Part shown: positions 26,852 to 35,832 of the stretch, one piece after another
Position numbering within the stretch: the stretch's first letter is position 1
Layout: every line of letters starts with the position of its first letter
Origin: Brucella haematophila
GTDB taxonomy: Bacteria > Pseudomonadota > Alphaproteobacteria > Rhizobiales > Rhizobiaceae
Length of the DNA: 64,000 nucleotides
Direction: 5' to 3'
Assembly (NCBI RefSeq): GCF_005938105.1
Contig: NZ_VCPE01000009.1
Coordinates: 186,001-250,000 of the forward strand
Translations under genes and position numbers: made by a program
Notes under the pieces: generated by a model
What the model was told of the DNA's origin: nothing
Seen by the model: only the letters and a program-made list of their open reading frames with translations
The model's database searches: none

Positions 26852-28156
26852 CTATGCGCGTGCGTGCTGGCGGGCGATTGGCGCGGTAGCGCGGGACATG
26901 GCCATCTGGCGCCGGTACTTATATTCAAGTCCGGCGCAACCCCAGATGATCCCGAACAGCAGATAGAAATGCCGCCAATGGTCGGTATCGATGACATTGC
27001 CGATCAGCACATGCCCCAGATAGGTGGCATAAGCGCAGAGCAGATAAGGCTGCCATGGCCTGTTGCGGAACAGCAGGCGAAAGCCGATGCCAAGCGTCAT
27101 GAAGGTTAGCGTGACGAAGGCTGTGAAGCCGATCCATCCATAATCGAGTGCGGCTTTCAGCCAGTTATTATGCGTGTCCTCTCCGAACATCGGGCCGAAT
27201 TCCAGCGGTCCGATGCCGAGCGGATGCTGCGTGGCAAGCACCATGCCATACCAGTGACGGGCAAACCGCCCCATGCGGTCGGCGTCATAGCTTTGTTCGA
27301 GTTGCGCGCGCTGCAAAAAGAAATCACCGATGCCGGGGATTTCAATAAGGATCAGCAATCCCACCGCTACAGCGGCAACTGCCAATAATGCAATCAGGAT
27401 CAGGCGTAAGCGAAAGCGGTTATTGCTGGCTTGCAGACACAGGGTAAGCAGGATTACCAAGCAGGCGAGGGGCACCATGGCCCAGGCTGCGCGTGAAAAC
27501 GAGAACAGGACTCCGAGCGTCAGAATGGCGGCGGCAGGCAGATAGACCAGCATATCGCGCGCGCGTCCGGTCAGAATGCGGTAGACGCTCCAGCTCAGCG
27601 GCAGGATGAGGAACGGGCCGAACACATTCGGGTCCTGAAATGCGCCCTTGGCGCGCCCGTAGCGCGTGAAGAGGTCTGCTCCGGGGAAGAGGTTGAGATA
27701 CCCAACAATGCCGAGAAACGCAGCTATAAGGCCCACAAAAAGATAGGCTTTGAAGATTGTTTGCAGCCGCCGGTAATCCATCTCGATCATTGCGGCAAAG
27801 AAAACCGAGGTAAAAGCCAGAAACAGCGAGACAGCGATATAGAGCGGCGCTGTTTTAAGGTCGGCCATCTGCAAGGTTGAGATGACACCGCCAAAGTTGA
27901 ACGCCGCGAGGATAGCCAGAAGAACGAGGTTGGTTCTGCTCAGGCGAAGCCCGAACAGCAGCGCAACGGCAATCAACCCCGCCATATAGACTTCATAGGG
28001 CGCAGGCTCGCTTAGCACGAAGCCCAGCAGAAAAACCCCAAACCCCACTGCAAAATTGACGATCAGGCGGTTCAACGCCCGTCGCTGATGCACGGTCACA
28101 CCAGCGGGGGAAGCTGGATTATGCATCGGCGCAACGATGGGCACAGCCTGGCTCAA
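26852..28156 (-). CDS. O-antigen ligase/polymerase family protein (Wzy_C)
   Basis: A 434-residue membrane protein with about 11-12 hydrophobic segments. The large periplasmic loop near residues 275-320 contains '[36 protein letters not shown]', quoted by its parts '[11 protein letters not shown]' and '[14 protein letters not shown]'. The 'G.GP....' and 'HNN.L' pattern is typical of the Wzy_C domain. It either polymerises repeat units of an exopolysaccharide or ligates O-antigen to lipid A core. The start overlaps the stop of the sugar-phosphate transferase gene (ATGA), indicating one operon. Confidence 0.85.
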   Translation of the reverse strand: MSQAVPIVAPMHNPASPAGVTVHQRRALNRLIVNFAVGFGVFLLGFVLSEPAPYEVYMAGLIAVALLFGLRLSRTNLVLLAILAAFNFGGVISTLQMADLKTAPLYIAVSLFLAFTSVFFAAMIEMDYRRLQTIFKAYLFVGLIAAFLGIVGYLNLFPGADLFTRYGRAKGAFQDPNVFGPFLILPLSWSVYRILTGRARDMLVYLPAAAILTLGVLFSFSRAAWAMVPLACLVILLTLCLQASNNRFRLRLILIALLAVAAVAVGLLILIEIPGIGDFFLQRAQLEQSYDADRMGRFARHWYGMVLATQHPLGIGPLEFGPMFGEDTHNNWLKAALDYGWIGFTAFVTLTFMTLGIGFRLLFRNRPWQPYLLCAYATYLGHVLIGNVIDTDHWRHFYLLFGIIWGCAGLEYKYRRQMAMSRATAPIARQHARA

Positions 28157-29691
28157 TAGGCGTTTTCCGTATTGAGAAGCCGGATGGGCGTCAAAAAGAG
28201 GATCTTTAGGTCGAACCAGAGCGACCAGTTTTCGATGTAGTAAAGATCGTACTCAGTGCGCATCGTGATCTTCTCTTCATTGTCGATCTCGCCGCGCCAG
28301 CCATTGATCTGGGCCCAGCCGGTCACGCCCGGCTTGACGCGATGGCGTGCAAAATAGCCGTCAACGACTTCGTTATAGAGAAGATTGTTGGAATGCGCGG
28401 CCACCGCGTGAGGCCGCGGGCCAACCAGCGATAGCGATCCGGCGATAACGTTGAAGAACTGCGGCAGCTCGTCGATGGATGTCTTGCGGATGAAACGGCC
28501 GACGCGGGTGACGCGCGGATCGTTCTTTGTCACTGCATTGCGCGCCGTCGGGTCGCATTGCTCGGTATACATCGAGCGGAATTTCCAGACATTGATGACT
28601 TCATTGTTGAAGCCATGGCGCTTTTGCTTGAAGAAAACCGGTCCCTTGCTGTCGAGCTTGATAGCAATGGCAGCGCCAATCATGATCGGCGACAGAACCA
28701 CGATCCCGACAAGACTGAAGGCAATGTCGAAAATGCGCTTGGCGACGGAATCCCAGTCGTTGATCGGCTTGTCGAAAATATCCAGCATCGGCACCGAGCC
28801 GACATAGGAATAGGAGCGCGGACGGAAGCGCAGGTGGTTGTTGAGCGCCGACAGGCGAATGTCGACGGGCAGCACCCAGAGCTTTTTGAGAAGTGCCAGA
28901 ACACGGGCCTCGGCACTGATCGGCAGCGAAACGATCAGCAGATCGATATGGGCGATACGCGCAAACTCGATCAGTTCGTTGATGTTGCCGAGCTTCGGAT
29001 AACCGGCAACGACGGGCGGCGAGCGCTTGTCGTCACGGTCATCAAAAATACCGCAGATGCGGATATCGTTGTCCGGCTGTTGTTCGAGCGACCGGATCAA
29101 CGCTTCGGCATTGGGGCCGCCGCCGACGATTACGGCGCGGCGCTCCATGGTGCCATTGCGGGCCCAGCGGCGGATTTTCCAAGCGATGATCAGGCGGGAA
29201 ATCAGGATAACGGTAATGGCGCTGACCGCCCAGATGAGAAACCAGCCGCGCGAGAAGTGCGCAGAAACCTTGAAGAGAAAACCGAGCACTGCAAGCGTGC
29301 CAAGCGTGGCCGCCCAGCTGATGATCAGCCGTCGTAAATGGTGGGTGGGGCTTCTCAGAATATTGACCTGATAACCGTCGTTGATCTCCATCAACGCGAC
29401 ATAGAGTACGCCGCCAGCGATGATGATCAGCGGATAATAAAGCAGATAGTTGCTCTGAAGCCCGACATAATAGCCAAGGCTCAATATGCCCATCAGGAAG
29501 ATGAGGCCGAACTCGACCAGCCGCACGACGCCGCTCAGCATGAGTGGCGAAAACGTGTCCCGCCTGTATTGCGCAGCTATGCTGCGCGCCAGAGGGCTGA
29601 GTTCCACCGGTTCTTGCGGCTTCGAATCCTGCTTGGCGCTGGCTTCGATAGCCTTGCGTCCAAATGGAGAAAAAGCATCATTGTCCCGCAC
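28153..29691 (-). CDS. undecaprenyl-phosphate glucose (hexose) phosphotransferase
   Basis: A polyprenyl glycosylphosphotransferase of 512 residues that puts the first sugar phosphate on undecaprenyl phosphate, starting a polysaccharide repeat. It has about four or five N-terminal membrane segments (about 55-170), a CoA-binding-like middle ('RRAVIVGGGPNAEALIRSL') and a C-terminal Bac_transf domain. That domain shows 'AKRIFDIAFSLVGIVVLSP' and 'GPVFFKQKRHGFN', then 'WKFRSMYTE' and 'GRFIRKTSIDELPQFFNVI'. The start codon is GTG. Repeat A3 separates it from the glycosyltransferase gene upstream, so it may have its own promoter. Confidence 0.92.
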   Translation of the reverse strand: MRDNDAFSPFGRKAIEASAKQDSKPQEPVELSPLARSIAAQYRRDTFSPLMLSGVVRLVEFGLIFLMGILSLGYYVGLQSNYLLYYPLIIIAGGVLYVALMEINDGYQVNILRSPTHHLRRLIISWAATLGTLAVLGFLFKVSAHFSRGWFLIWAVSAITVILISRLIIAWKIRRWARNGTMERRAVIVGGGPNAEALIRSLEQQPDNDIRICGIFDDRDDKRSPPVVAGYPKLGNINELIEFARIAHIDLLIVSLPISAEARVLALLKKLWVLPVDIRLSALNNHLRFRPRSYSYVGSVPMLDIFDKPINDWDSVAKRIFDIAFSLVGIVVLSPIMIGAAIAIKLDSKGPVFFKQKRHGFNNEVINVWKFRSMYTEQCDPTARNAVTKNDPRVTRVGRFIRKTSIDELPQFFNVIAGSLSLVGPRPHAVAAHSNNLLYNEVVDGYFARHRVKPGVTGWAQINGWRGEIDNEEKITMRTEYDLYYIENWSLWFDLKILFLTPIRLLNTENAY

Positions 29692-29755
29692 GATAATGTC
29701 CCGCTTATCAGTTTACAGGAGTATGTGTACCGTCAGATTCCTAAGAAATCTCTGA

Positions 29756-29896
29756 GAGCCTGTTCCAAAAGTCGTCCTGTGTGGCTGCAAATGGCGATTT
29801 TCTTCATTCCGGTGCTCACGTACCTTGAGTACGCTCCGCTCCGGTACTCAAAAATCACCATTTTCGCCCACACATGCCGTTTTTTGATTCAGGCTC
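29756..29896. repeat. Repeat family A, copy A3
   Basis: Ends GAGCCTG and CAGGCTC are inverted. Arms 'aaatggcgatttt' and 'aaaatcaccattt' flank a GTAC-rich centre ('cacgtaccttgagtacgc'). It occupies most of the 236-bp gap between the GT4 gene and the sugar-phosphate transferase gene, cutting the polysaccharide cluster in two. Confidence 0.82.
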
Positions 29897-29927
29897 TGAG
29901 CACGCAGGTATCGGACCTGCCTGGTAC

Positions 29928-31073
29928 TCACGAATGCGTTTCACGGTAAATCAATTCTATAGAATGCGCCATGGACTGAATGCCAAATCGTTCACGAAGT
30001 CGTGAATTATCGGGCATTAGCGCATTGAAACTGTCTTTTCCACCCCTCGTTTCCCGAATTTTAGCGACAAGCGCTTCCACTGTCGGTTCAAACAACGCTG
30101 GCGATCCGGGCCCGAATATTTCGGGAATGCCGCCAACGCGGCTGGCGATAACGGTTTTCCCGGCGGCAACTGCTTCGAGTACGATATAGGGGAAAGCCTC
30201 CGCACGGGAAGGGATGACCATTAAACCGCCAAGCGCGAATGCCTCACGCGCTGCCATGCCGGGCAAGAAATGGACGTTTTCGTCAAGGTCGAGTTCGGCT
30301 GCAAGTGCAGTAAAGACAGGTTTTTCGGCACCGTCGCCGACAATGGTTGCGCTGAGCGACAAGCCATCCTGTTCGCGAAGCTGCGCCAGAGCGCGGATCA
30401 GAATATCGGGGCCTTTCAGATCACGCATCGTACCAACGAACAGAAGGTCGCTCGCATCGGGCGCATCGGGTACAGGGATGAATTCGTCGTCGGCAAGGCC
30501 GTTATAGACAACCGCATGGAGACCATGGGGCCGTCCGACCTTTTCCTCATAGGTTCGTTTCTCAAAATTGGAAACGAACATCACCGCATCGGTCATGGGG
30601 GCGAGAAACCGCTCGACCAGAAAGACAGCGCCGCCACGGCGCGTCTTCCGGTCAAAATGCAGGCTTCCGCCATGCGGTGAATAGATACGGGCTACGCGAG
30701 ACCTAAAAACCCGTAGAACAGAGCCGAACAATCGGGCATAGACGCCGCCTTTGGCGCCATGTCCGTGCAAAATGTCCGGCCGCAATTTCTTGACAACGCG
30801 GTATGCTTTGAGTGCTGCCGCTGCATCGCCAATACCAATATGGCGTTGCATGGCAATTCTATGCAGGCCAAGCGCAAGCTTTGGCCGCAATTCTTCTAGA
30901 AGCGCATCCTCCCTTGGACCGCCTGTTGTTGCGTCGCAGACGACCCCGACAAGGTGACCTTTTTCCGCCTGTGCGCTGACCAGATCGCGGACATGGCGGA
31001 ACAGTCCGCCAGTGGGCTCGCGAAAGCAGTGGACGATACGCAGAGGGGAAACAGTGTCGTCATCAGCCATCAA
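29928..31073 (-). CDS. glycosyltransferase family 4 protein
   Basis: A 381-residue retaining GT-B glycosyltransferase. The N-terminal domain starts 'LRIVHCFREPTGGLFRHVRDL' (cited as about residues 11-31, the acceptor side). 'DILHGHGAKGGVYARLFG' is the typical middle part. The C-terminal donor domain has 'LLFVGTMRDLKGPDILIRAL' and the E-x7-E motif in 'SRAEAFPYIVLEAVAAGK'. It probably adds a sugar during repeat-unit assembly. The export lipoprotein gene ends 6 bp upstream, in the same operon. Confidence 0.9.
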   Translation of the reverse strand: MMADDDTVSPLRIVHCFREPTGGLFRHVRDLVSAQAEKGHLVGVVCDATTGGPREDALLEELRPKLALGLHRIAMQRHIGIGDAAAALKAYRVVKKLRPDILHGHGAKGGVYARLFGSVLRVFRSRVARIYSPHGGSLHFDRKTRRGGAVFLVERFLAPMTDAVMFVSNFEKRTYEEKVGRPHGLHAVVYNGLADDEFIPVPDAPDASDLLFVGTMRDLKGPDILIRALAQLREQDGLSLSATIVGDGAEKPVFTALAAELDLDENVHFLPGMAAREAFALGGLMVIPSRAEAFPYIVLEAVAAGKTVIASRVGGIPEIFGPGSPALFEPTVEALVAKIRETRGGKDSFNALMPDNSRLRERFGIQSMAHSIELIYRETHS

Positions 31074-31079
31074 TCGCCA

Positions 31080-31673
31080 TCAGAACAGACGTTCGCGGAC
31101 ATAAATCGTATCGCCAGGCAGGATCGGATCGGAGATCAGAACCCGGCCCGTCAGCACCTTGCCATTGAACTGGCGGGTGATGTCGGCATTTTCCTGATTG
31201 GCGCGTGGGCTGTAACCGCCTGCGGCTGCAATCGCTTTCTGAACAGTCATGCCTGGCACATAGGAATATTGCCCGGCTGCGCCGACTTCACCCATGACGA
31301 AGATCGGACGGTAGCGGTCGATTTCGACGCTGACATCGGGATCGCGCAGATAACCGCCGCGCAGTTTCGATGCGATCAGGCCTTCAAGCTGTTTGGCTGT
31401 TTTGCCGCGCGCTGGAATGCTGCCGACGAGTGGGAAAGCCACATAGCCTGCCTGATCGACGCTATAGGTGTTGGTCAGGCTTGCCTGTTCAAAGACGGTG
31501 ATGCGCACGCGGTCGCCTGCATCCAGCATATAGGGCTGGTTCAGCGCTTCATGAAAGGCTGGCGGTGCCGGGCGATAGCTCGTGCAAGCTGACGACAGAG
31601 TGATCGCCGCAAGACCGAGTGCCGTGAGCAAAGCACGGCCTGTACGCTTGTTGTGAATTTTCTTCGCCATCAT
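31080..31673 (-). CDS. polysaccharide export lipoprotein (Wza/GumB/ExoF type)
   Basis: The ATG at 31673 (GAGGCGAG upstream) gives 197 residues. It has a basic N-terminus, a hydrophobic segment and the lipobox 'LSSAC' (Cys near 30). A Poly_export domain ('YMLDAGDRVRITVFEQ', about 49-64) and a SLBB-type domain ('PIFVMGEVGAAGQYSYVPGMTVQKAIAAAGGY', here as 'VMGEVGAAGQYSYVPGMTV') follow. Such proteins form outer membrane channels or adaptors for polysaccharide. It is short, like GumB, and has no C-terminal barrel helix, so another outer-membrane part may exist elsewhere. Confidence 0.9.
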   Translation of the reverse strand: MMAKKIHNKRTGRALLTALGLAAITLSSACTSYRPAPPAFHEALNQPYMLDAGDRVRITVFEQASLTNTYSVDQAGYVAFPLVGSIPARGKTAKQLEGLIASKLRGGYLRDPDVSVEIDRYRPIFVMGEVGAAGQYSYVPGMTVQKAIAAAGGYSPRANQENADITRQFNGKVLTGRVLISDPILPGDTIYVRERLF

Positions 31674-31841
31674 GTCTCGCCTCGGTATCCCCGAAAAGCA
31701 TCGCCCGCATTTATGGAAACTGATCAGCACCGAAGCGCTGCCAGATGAATTCCTGTCACTGCGTTATCGATTGATTAGGGTTAATGGCTGGTAAAGATGT
31801 GCCGAGATGGTCAAAAAACTTTCCGGAAGCGGGGAAGGGCA

Positions 31842-32021
31842 ATGCAACGAAAGTATTGGGAGGCCGCGAGAGCTATAGAGAATGGCCTCATGGAGGCTCA
31901 TGTAAGCGACTGCTTGAATAGTGAAGAAATCTCGGTGCTTAACCCTATGGTTACCTTAAGCGTTTACTTTTCCGGCCGGAAATGGGTATGCGACCTGGAT
32001 GGGAATGACGATTGTCAGTAA
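31842..32021 (+). CDS. Possible small protein (59 codons) in the chain-length gene leader
   Basis: An ATG at 31842 with an AAGGG upstream opens a 59-codon frame ending 27 bp before the next start. I do not recognise the product ('MQRKYWEAARAIENGLMEAH' at its start; three Cys, acidic end). Its codon use is less biased than real genes nearby. Either a leader peptide or chance. Confidence 0.22.
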   Translation: MQRKYWEAARAIENGLMEAHVSDCLNSEEISVLNPMVTLSVYFSGRKWVCDLDGNDDCQ

Positions 32022-32047
32022 TCGACGGGCGCCTGCGGAGTAACGAA

Positions 32048-34234
32048 ATGGCGGAAGTCGATTCGTCGTTGAAAGACGCAGACATCGATATAGGCGCGCT
32101 TTTTGGAAGTTTGCGTCGTAACTGGCTTTTGATTGTTGGCGGCGCTCTTCTGTTAGCGGCGCTGGCATGGATCATTTGTCTTCTTTTGACGCCGGATTAC
32201 CGCGCCGAATCCCGTATCATTATCGAAACCCGCGAGTCGGTCTTTACACGGCCTAACGGTGACAATCCTGCCGAGCGCCCGCTGCTGGACCCGGAAGGCG
32301 TGAAGAGCCAGATCGAAATTCTGACGTCTAACGATCTTTTGAGGCGGGTTTCAAGCAAGCTAGATCTGCCGAACAATCAAGCTTTTACGTCAATCGAAGT
32401 AAGGCCTTACAGCCGGATTCTCATTCTACTCGGCATGATAGCCGATCCGGAGAAACTGTCTCCGGACGAGCGGGTTTTGCTGCGACTGCGTAAGCACTTG
32501 CAAGTGTATAATATCACCGGTTCACGTGTTATCGCGGTGCAGTACACGTCTGCCAATCCTCAATTGGCAGCACAAATCGCCAACACGATTGCGGAAGAAT
32601 ATATTGCACTGCAGAGTGCGGCCAAGCTGCAATCCAACGACGATGCTACCAATTGGCTGGCACCGGAAATCGATGATCTGCGGACGCATGTACGTGATGC
32701 CGAGAAAAAAGTTGCGGATTACCGCGCCTCACGTGGATTGCTGACCGGACAAAGCAACAATACGATTGCATCGCAGCAGCTTTCCGAAGTTTCGACGGAA
32801 CTCACCCGCGTTCGCACCGACCGCGCCACGGCTGAGGCGAGGGCGGCGAGTGTTCGCAAAGCGCTCGCTGCTGGAACTCCGGTCGATACGCTGCCTGAAG
32901 TCGTCGCTTCCGGCATGATGCAGCGCCTTGCCGAGCGTCGCATTGAGCTGAATGCCCAAATTGCGGATCTGTCGACGACGCTTCTCGATGGCCATCCGCG
33001 CATCAAGGCGTTGCGCTCGCAGCTCTCCGATCTTGACCGTCAGACCAAGGCGGAAGGTCGCAAGCTGCTTGCCAGCCTTGAAAACGATGTTACCACAGCG
33101 AAGTTGCGGGAAGACGAGCTGGCGCGCGAACTCAATCGCGTGCAGTCGCAGGCCGCACAGGCGGGCGATCAGGAAGTCGAGCTTCGCGCGCTTGAGCGCG
33201 AGGCGGCAGCGCAGCGCGAGCTTCTCGAAACCTATCTGACCCGTTATCGCGAAGCAGCTTCGCGTATCGACCGCAATTATGTGCCTGTCGATGCCCGTAT
33301 TCTGTCGGGCGATACGCCAGCGCTTCCTTATTTCCCAATGGTTCTGCCAACGGTTGCCGCAACCTTTGCGGCGGGCTTGCTGCTGCTCTCGATCTTCGTA
33401 TTGCTGCGTGAACTGTTTAGCGGACGTGCCTTCGTCACGGCTGACGGCAGACGCGTCGAGGCTGTCGAGGAAATCGAAATGCCGGTGATTACGGCTGCTG
33501 CCGAAGCCGCCGCAGTTCCGCCGACAGCTTCCGAACAGGGAGAAGGAACCGTTGCTCCGCGCCGTTCCTGGACAGTGCCATTTATAACGAGATCGTCTGG
33601 ATCTGACGCACGGACGACACCTGCGTCATCGGCGAAGGAGACGACCATGTCTGCACCGAAAAATCCGAACGGCGTGGAAGCGATTGCCAATCGCCTGCTC
33701 GACGGTCGCGACAAGCGCATTGTGGTGGTTTCGCCCGAAGGTGATGAAGCGTCGGCGACAACTGTGCGTCTGCTGCGCGACCTTGCTGACCGTGGCAAGC
33801 GTGCGCTTCTGGTGGATATGACCGCGCAGGGTGCGGTGGGAAGCGCAATGCTGGATGGGCATAAGCTGCCCGGCATTACCGAACTTCTGATCGGCGAGAA
33901 GCGCTTCAATGAAGTGATACACAGTGACCGTTTCTCGCAGGCGCATGTCGTGCCACTGGGCGCGGCGGACCCGGTTGAAGCCATGCGTTCCGTTGATCGC
34001 CTGCCGCTGATCCTCGATGCGCTTGAGACGGTTTATGACTTCGTGATCGTGGAATGCGGCCCGTCTTCCGCCGCACAAATCCGCCGTGTTGCCGAAGACG
34101 ATGCGACGGTTGTGATGAGCATTGTCGACCCCGAAAACAATGACGTTGCTCTTGCCGCACTCGATCTCGATCAGGGCGGCTATGAGGATGTGGTCATTCT
34201 GATGGATGACAAAAATCCACAGCCACGTGCGTAA
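32048..34234 (+). CDS. Wzz/GumC-type polysaccharide co-polymerase with a degenerate tyrosine-kinase domain
   Basis: ATG 32048 follows GCGGAG; an in-frame ATG at 32012 also exists. The 728-residue protein has Wzz architecture: membrane helix about 25-50 ('LLIVGGALLLAALAWIICLL'), periplasmic region with long coiled coils ('LADLDR'-type stretches around 200-400), and a second helix about 430-450 ('VLPTVAATFAAGLLLLSIF'). The C-terminal part (about 545-725) has the fold of a BY-kinase, with 'RALLVDMTAQG' (Walker A') and 'YDFVIVECGPSS' (Walker B). But the Walker A is 'VVSPEGDEASATTV', with no GKT/GKS lysine, and there is no tyrosine cluster. It likely controls chain length without kinase activity. 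Confidence 0.88.
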   Translation: MAEVDSSLKDADIDIGALFGSLRRNWLLIVGGALLLAALAWIICLLLTPDYRAESRIIIETRESVFTRPNGDNPAERPLLDPEGVKSQIEILTSNDLLRRVSSKLDLPNNQAFTSIEVRPYSRILILLGMIADPEKLSPDERVLLRLRKHLQVYNITGSRVIAVQYTSANPQLAAQIANTIAEEYIALQSAAKLQSNDDATNWLAPEIDDLRTHVRDAEKKVADYRASRGLLTGQSNNTIASQQLSEVSTELTRVRTDRATAEARAASVRKALAAGTPVDTLPEVVASGMMQRLAERRIELNAQIADLSTTLLDGHPRIKALRSQLSDLDRQTKAEGRKLLASLENDVTTAKLREDELARELNRVQSQAAQAGDQEVELRALEREAAAQRELLETYLTRYREAASRIDRNYVPVDARILSGDTPALPYFPMVLPTVAATFAAGLLLLSIFVLLRELFSGRAFVTADGRRVEAVEEIEMPVITAAAEAAAVPPTASEQGEGTVAPRRSWTVPFITRSSGSDARTTPASSAKETTMSAPKNPNGVEAIANRLLDGRDKRIVVVSPEGDEASATTVRLLRDLADRGKRALLVDMTAQGAVGSAMLDGHKLPGITELLIGEKRFNEVIHSDRFSQAHVVPLGAADPVEAMRSVDRLPLILDALETVYDFVIVECGPSSAAQIRRVAEDDATVVMSIVDPENNDVALAALDLDQGGYEDVVILMDDKNPQPRA

Positions 34235-34285
34235 TTCGATTCAAAAACAGCGTCTTATACCGAAAATCTGAATCAAAATCGCAAC

Positions 34286-35434
34286 CTACTTCCGGGCAAG
34301 CTTTGCCCGGATGCGTTTGGCGAGCCGCCAGAGCCGGGGATTGCGCTTGATTGTGCCGGCGGCGGCGCTGCGTGCGGATTGCAGCGCTACAAAGAGCCTG
34401 CCTTTTGCCGAGAGCGGCAGAACGGTGTCGAAGATTTCAAGCTCGATGTCGCACCAGTCGCGCTTGTAAGGTTCATCGCCCACGCCGAAACTGTAGACCG
34501 AATACCCGGCATCGCAACAGCGCTTGATATCTTCGAAGAACAGAAATTCGCCGGGGCTGGCATGGGCCATATCGTCGTCAGCAATGGCGGCAAATTCGGC
34601 TGTCGGTCCGCTGAGTGTCAGGTTCTTGCCAACGATAGAGCGGATGACGCCGCTCACTTCCAGAAAATGTAGTTCGCAGACTGGCGCTTGCGCCGTGAGA
34701 GTCTGTCCGTAGAGCGCTTTGAAAAATGTCTGTACGGCCTTGTCGGCGAAAGGGTCGTTGATACCCATCTGCCGGAAGCGCCCGGCTTTCATGACGAAGA
34801 AAAGATCGAGAACCCGGTCGGATTCTTCCGGTGTCTGCGGCTTTTCAATTCGCCAGCCGCCTGCCTCTTCATAGCGGCGCTCGTGCTGACGGTGCTTTTT
34901 CAATCTCCGGCGGCGGTTGGTGCGGTCAAGCACGGCGTCAAAACCACCATCGAGCGAGACCATCAGGACCGGATTGGGGTTTCTCTTCTGCCCCAGCGCA
35001 AAAAGCGGATTGTCGATATCGTCAACGGCTTCAAGTTGACGCGTCAGCGACAGCGCGTCGATATCCGGTCGCTCCTTGCGGATAGTGGCAACAAGCCGTT
35101 CCAGCGCCTTGCGGCTGACTGCGGCTGCTTGTGCTCCATTCAACCACGGGAAATTACCATTGGCATGGTTTCCACCGGGATAGCGGGCGATTTTCATGCC
35201 GTTCTGGCGGATAACTTCCAGAGGCAGGAGAAAGACGGGGCGATCAGCATCGAAAATTCCGGCGACGAAACAGTCGCTGTTGATGCAACGGCGCCAGCAA
35301 TCGATCCAGATATAAGACTGCGGCGCACCATGCAGGGCTGGCCCTGAAGCCCAGAGACGCTCGATTTCGGAGAAATCGCTGATGATGCGTTCCGTAAGCG
35401 TGGCTGATCCCGCTATTTTGCCCCGCTCAGTCAT
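34286..35434 (-). CDS. GNAT/BioF2-like acetyltransferase domain protein (CelD-like)
   Basis: A 382-residue protein like the 'cellulose biosynthesis protein CelD' / FemAB-related GNAT group. The double-GNAT layout is suggested by 'SFGVGDEPYKRDWCDIE' near residue 325, a conserved block of this group, and by 'RRRLKKHRQHERRYEEAGGW' (about 185-204). Such genes often accompany exopolysaccharide clusters; it probably acylates a sugar or lipid precursor. It is convergent to the Wzz-like gene, 51 bp away, on the strand of the rest of the cluster. Confidence 0.75.
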   Translation of the reverse strand: MTERGKIAGSATLTERIISDFSEIERLWASGPALHGAPQSYIWIDCWRRCINSDCFVAGIFDADRPVFLLPLEVIRQNGMKIARYPGGNHANGNFPWLNGAQAAAVSRKALERLVATIRKERPDIDALSLTRQLEAVDDIDNPLFALGQKRNPNPVLMVSLDGGFDAVLDRTNRRRRLKKHRQHERRYEEAGGWRIEKPQTPEESDRVLDLFFVMKAGRFRQMGINDPFADKAVQTFFKALYGQTLTAQAPVCELHFLEVSGVIRSIVGKNLTLSGPTAEFAAIADDDMAHASPGEFLFFEDIKRCCDAGYSVYSFGVGDEPYKRDWCDIELEIFDTVLPLSAKGRLFVALQSARSAAAGTIKRNPRLWRLAKRIRAKLARK

Positions 35435-35460
35435 GCTGCGATGCGCCCCTCGGAATAATG

Positions 35461-35679
35461 TCAGAGCTGCTTTTTACGCGGCGGCTGCGCCATCCACCAG
35501 ATGATAGCCATGGCAGGCAGAACCCAAAGCAGGCCCGACGCGATGAAATAGAGCAGATGCACCCATGCCGGAGAATTGCCGAGATGCGCGACGGCGATGA
35601 TCGTGGCCAGAATCGCATAGACGATCACCAGCGTTACCAGCAGAAATGTGCCGATCAGTTTCTTCAGCCTTACGGGCAT
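35461..35679 (-). CDS. DUF2842 family small membrane protein
   Basis: The ATG at 35679 has a strong GGAGAG site and gives 72 residues. It has two membrane helices ('LIGTFLLVTLVIVYAILATIIAV' and 'HLLYFIASGLLWVLPAMAIIWWM', shown in part: 'FLLVTLVIVYAILATI', 'LWVLPAMAIIWWM'). The 'GLLWVLP' motif is typical of DUF2842, an uncharacterised alphaproteobacterial family often encoded beside heme A synthase, as here. Confidence 0.85.
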   Translation of the reverse strand: MPVRLKKLIGTFLLVTLVIVYAILATIIAVAHLGNSPAWVHLLYFIASGLLWVLPAMAIIWWMAQPPRKKQL

Positions 35680-35832
35680 GATTGCGTCTCTCCTTTTCCC
35701 CGAACCATCACTAACCGCTGTACCCTGTCTGCGAAAGGGCAAAAAACGCGGCGGCATGTCGCGTGGGCTTGCCTTGTAACTCACGGGTCGATGCTGCATG
35801 TATCCCTCCAGATGTTTTGAAGGAAGAACGGC

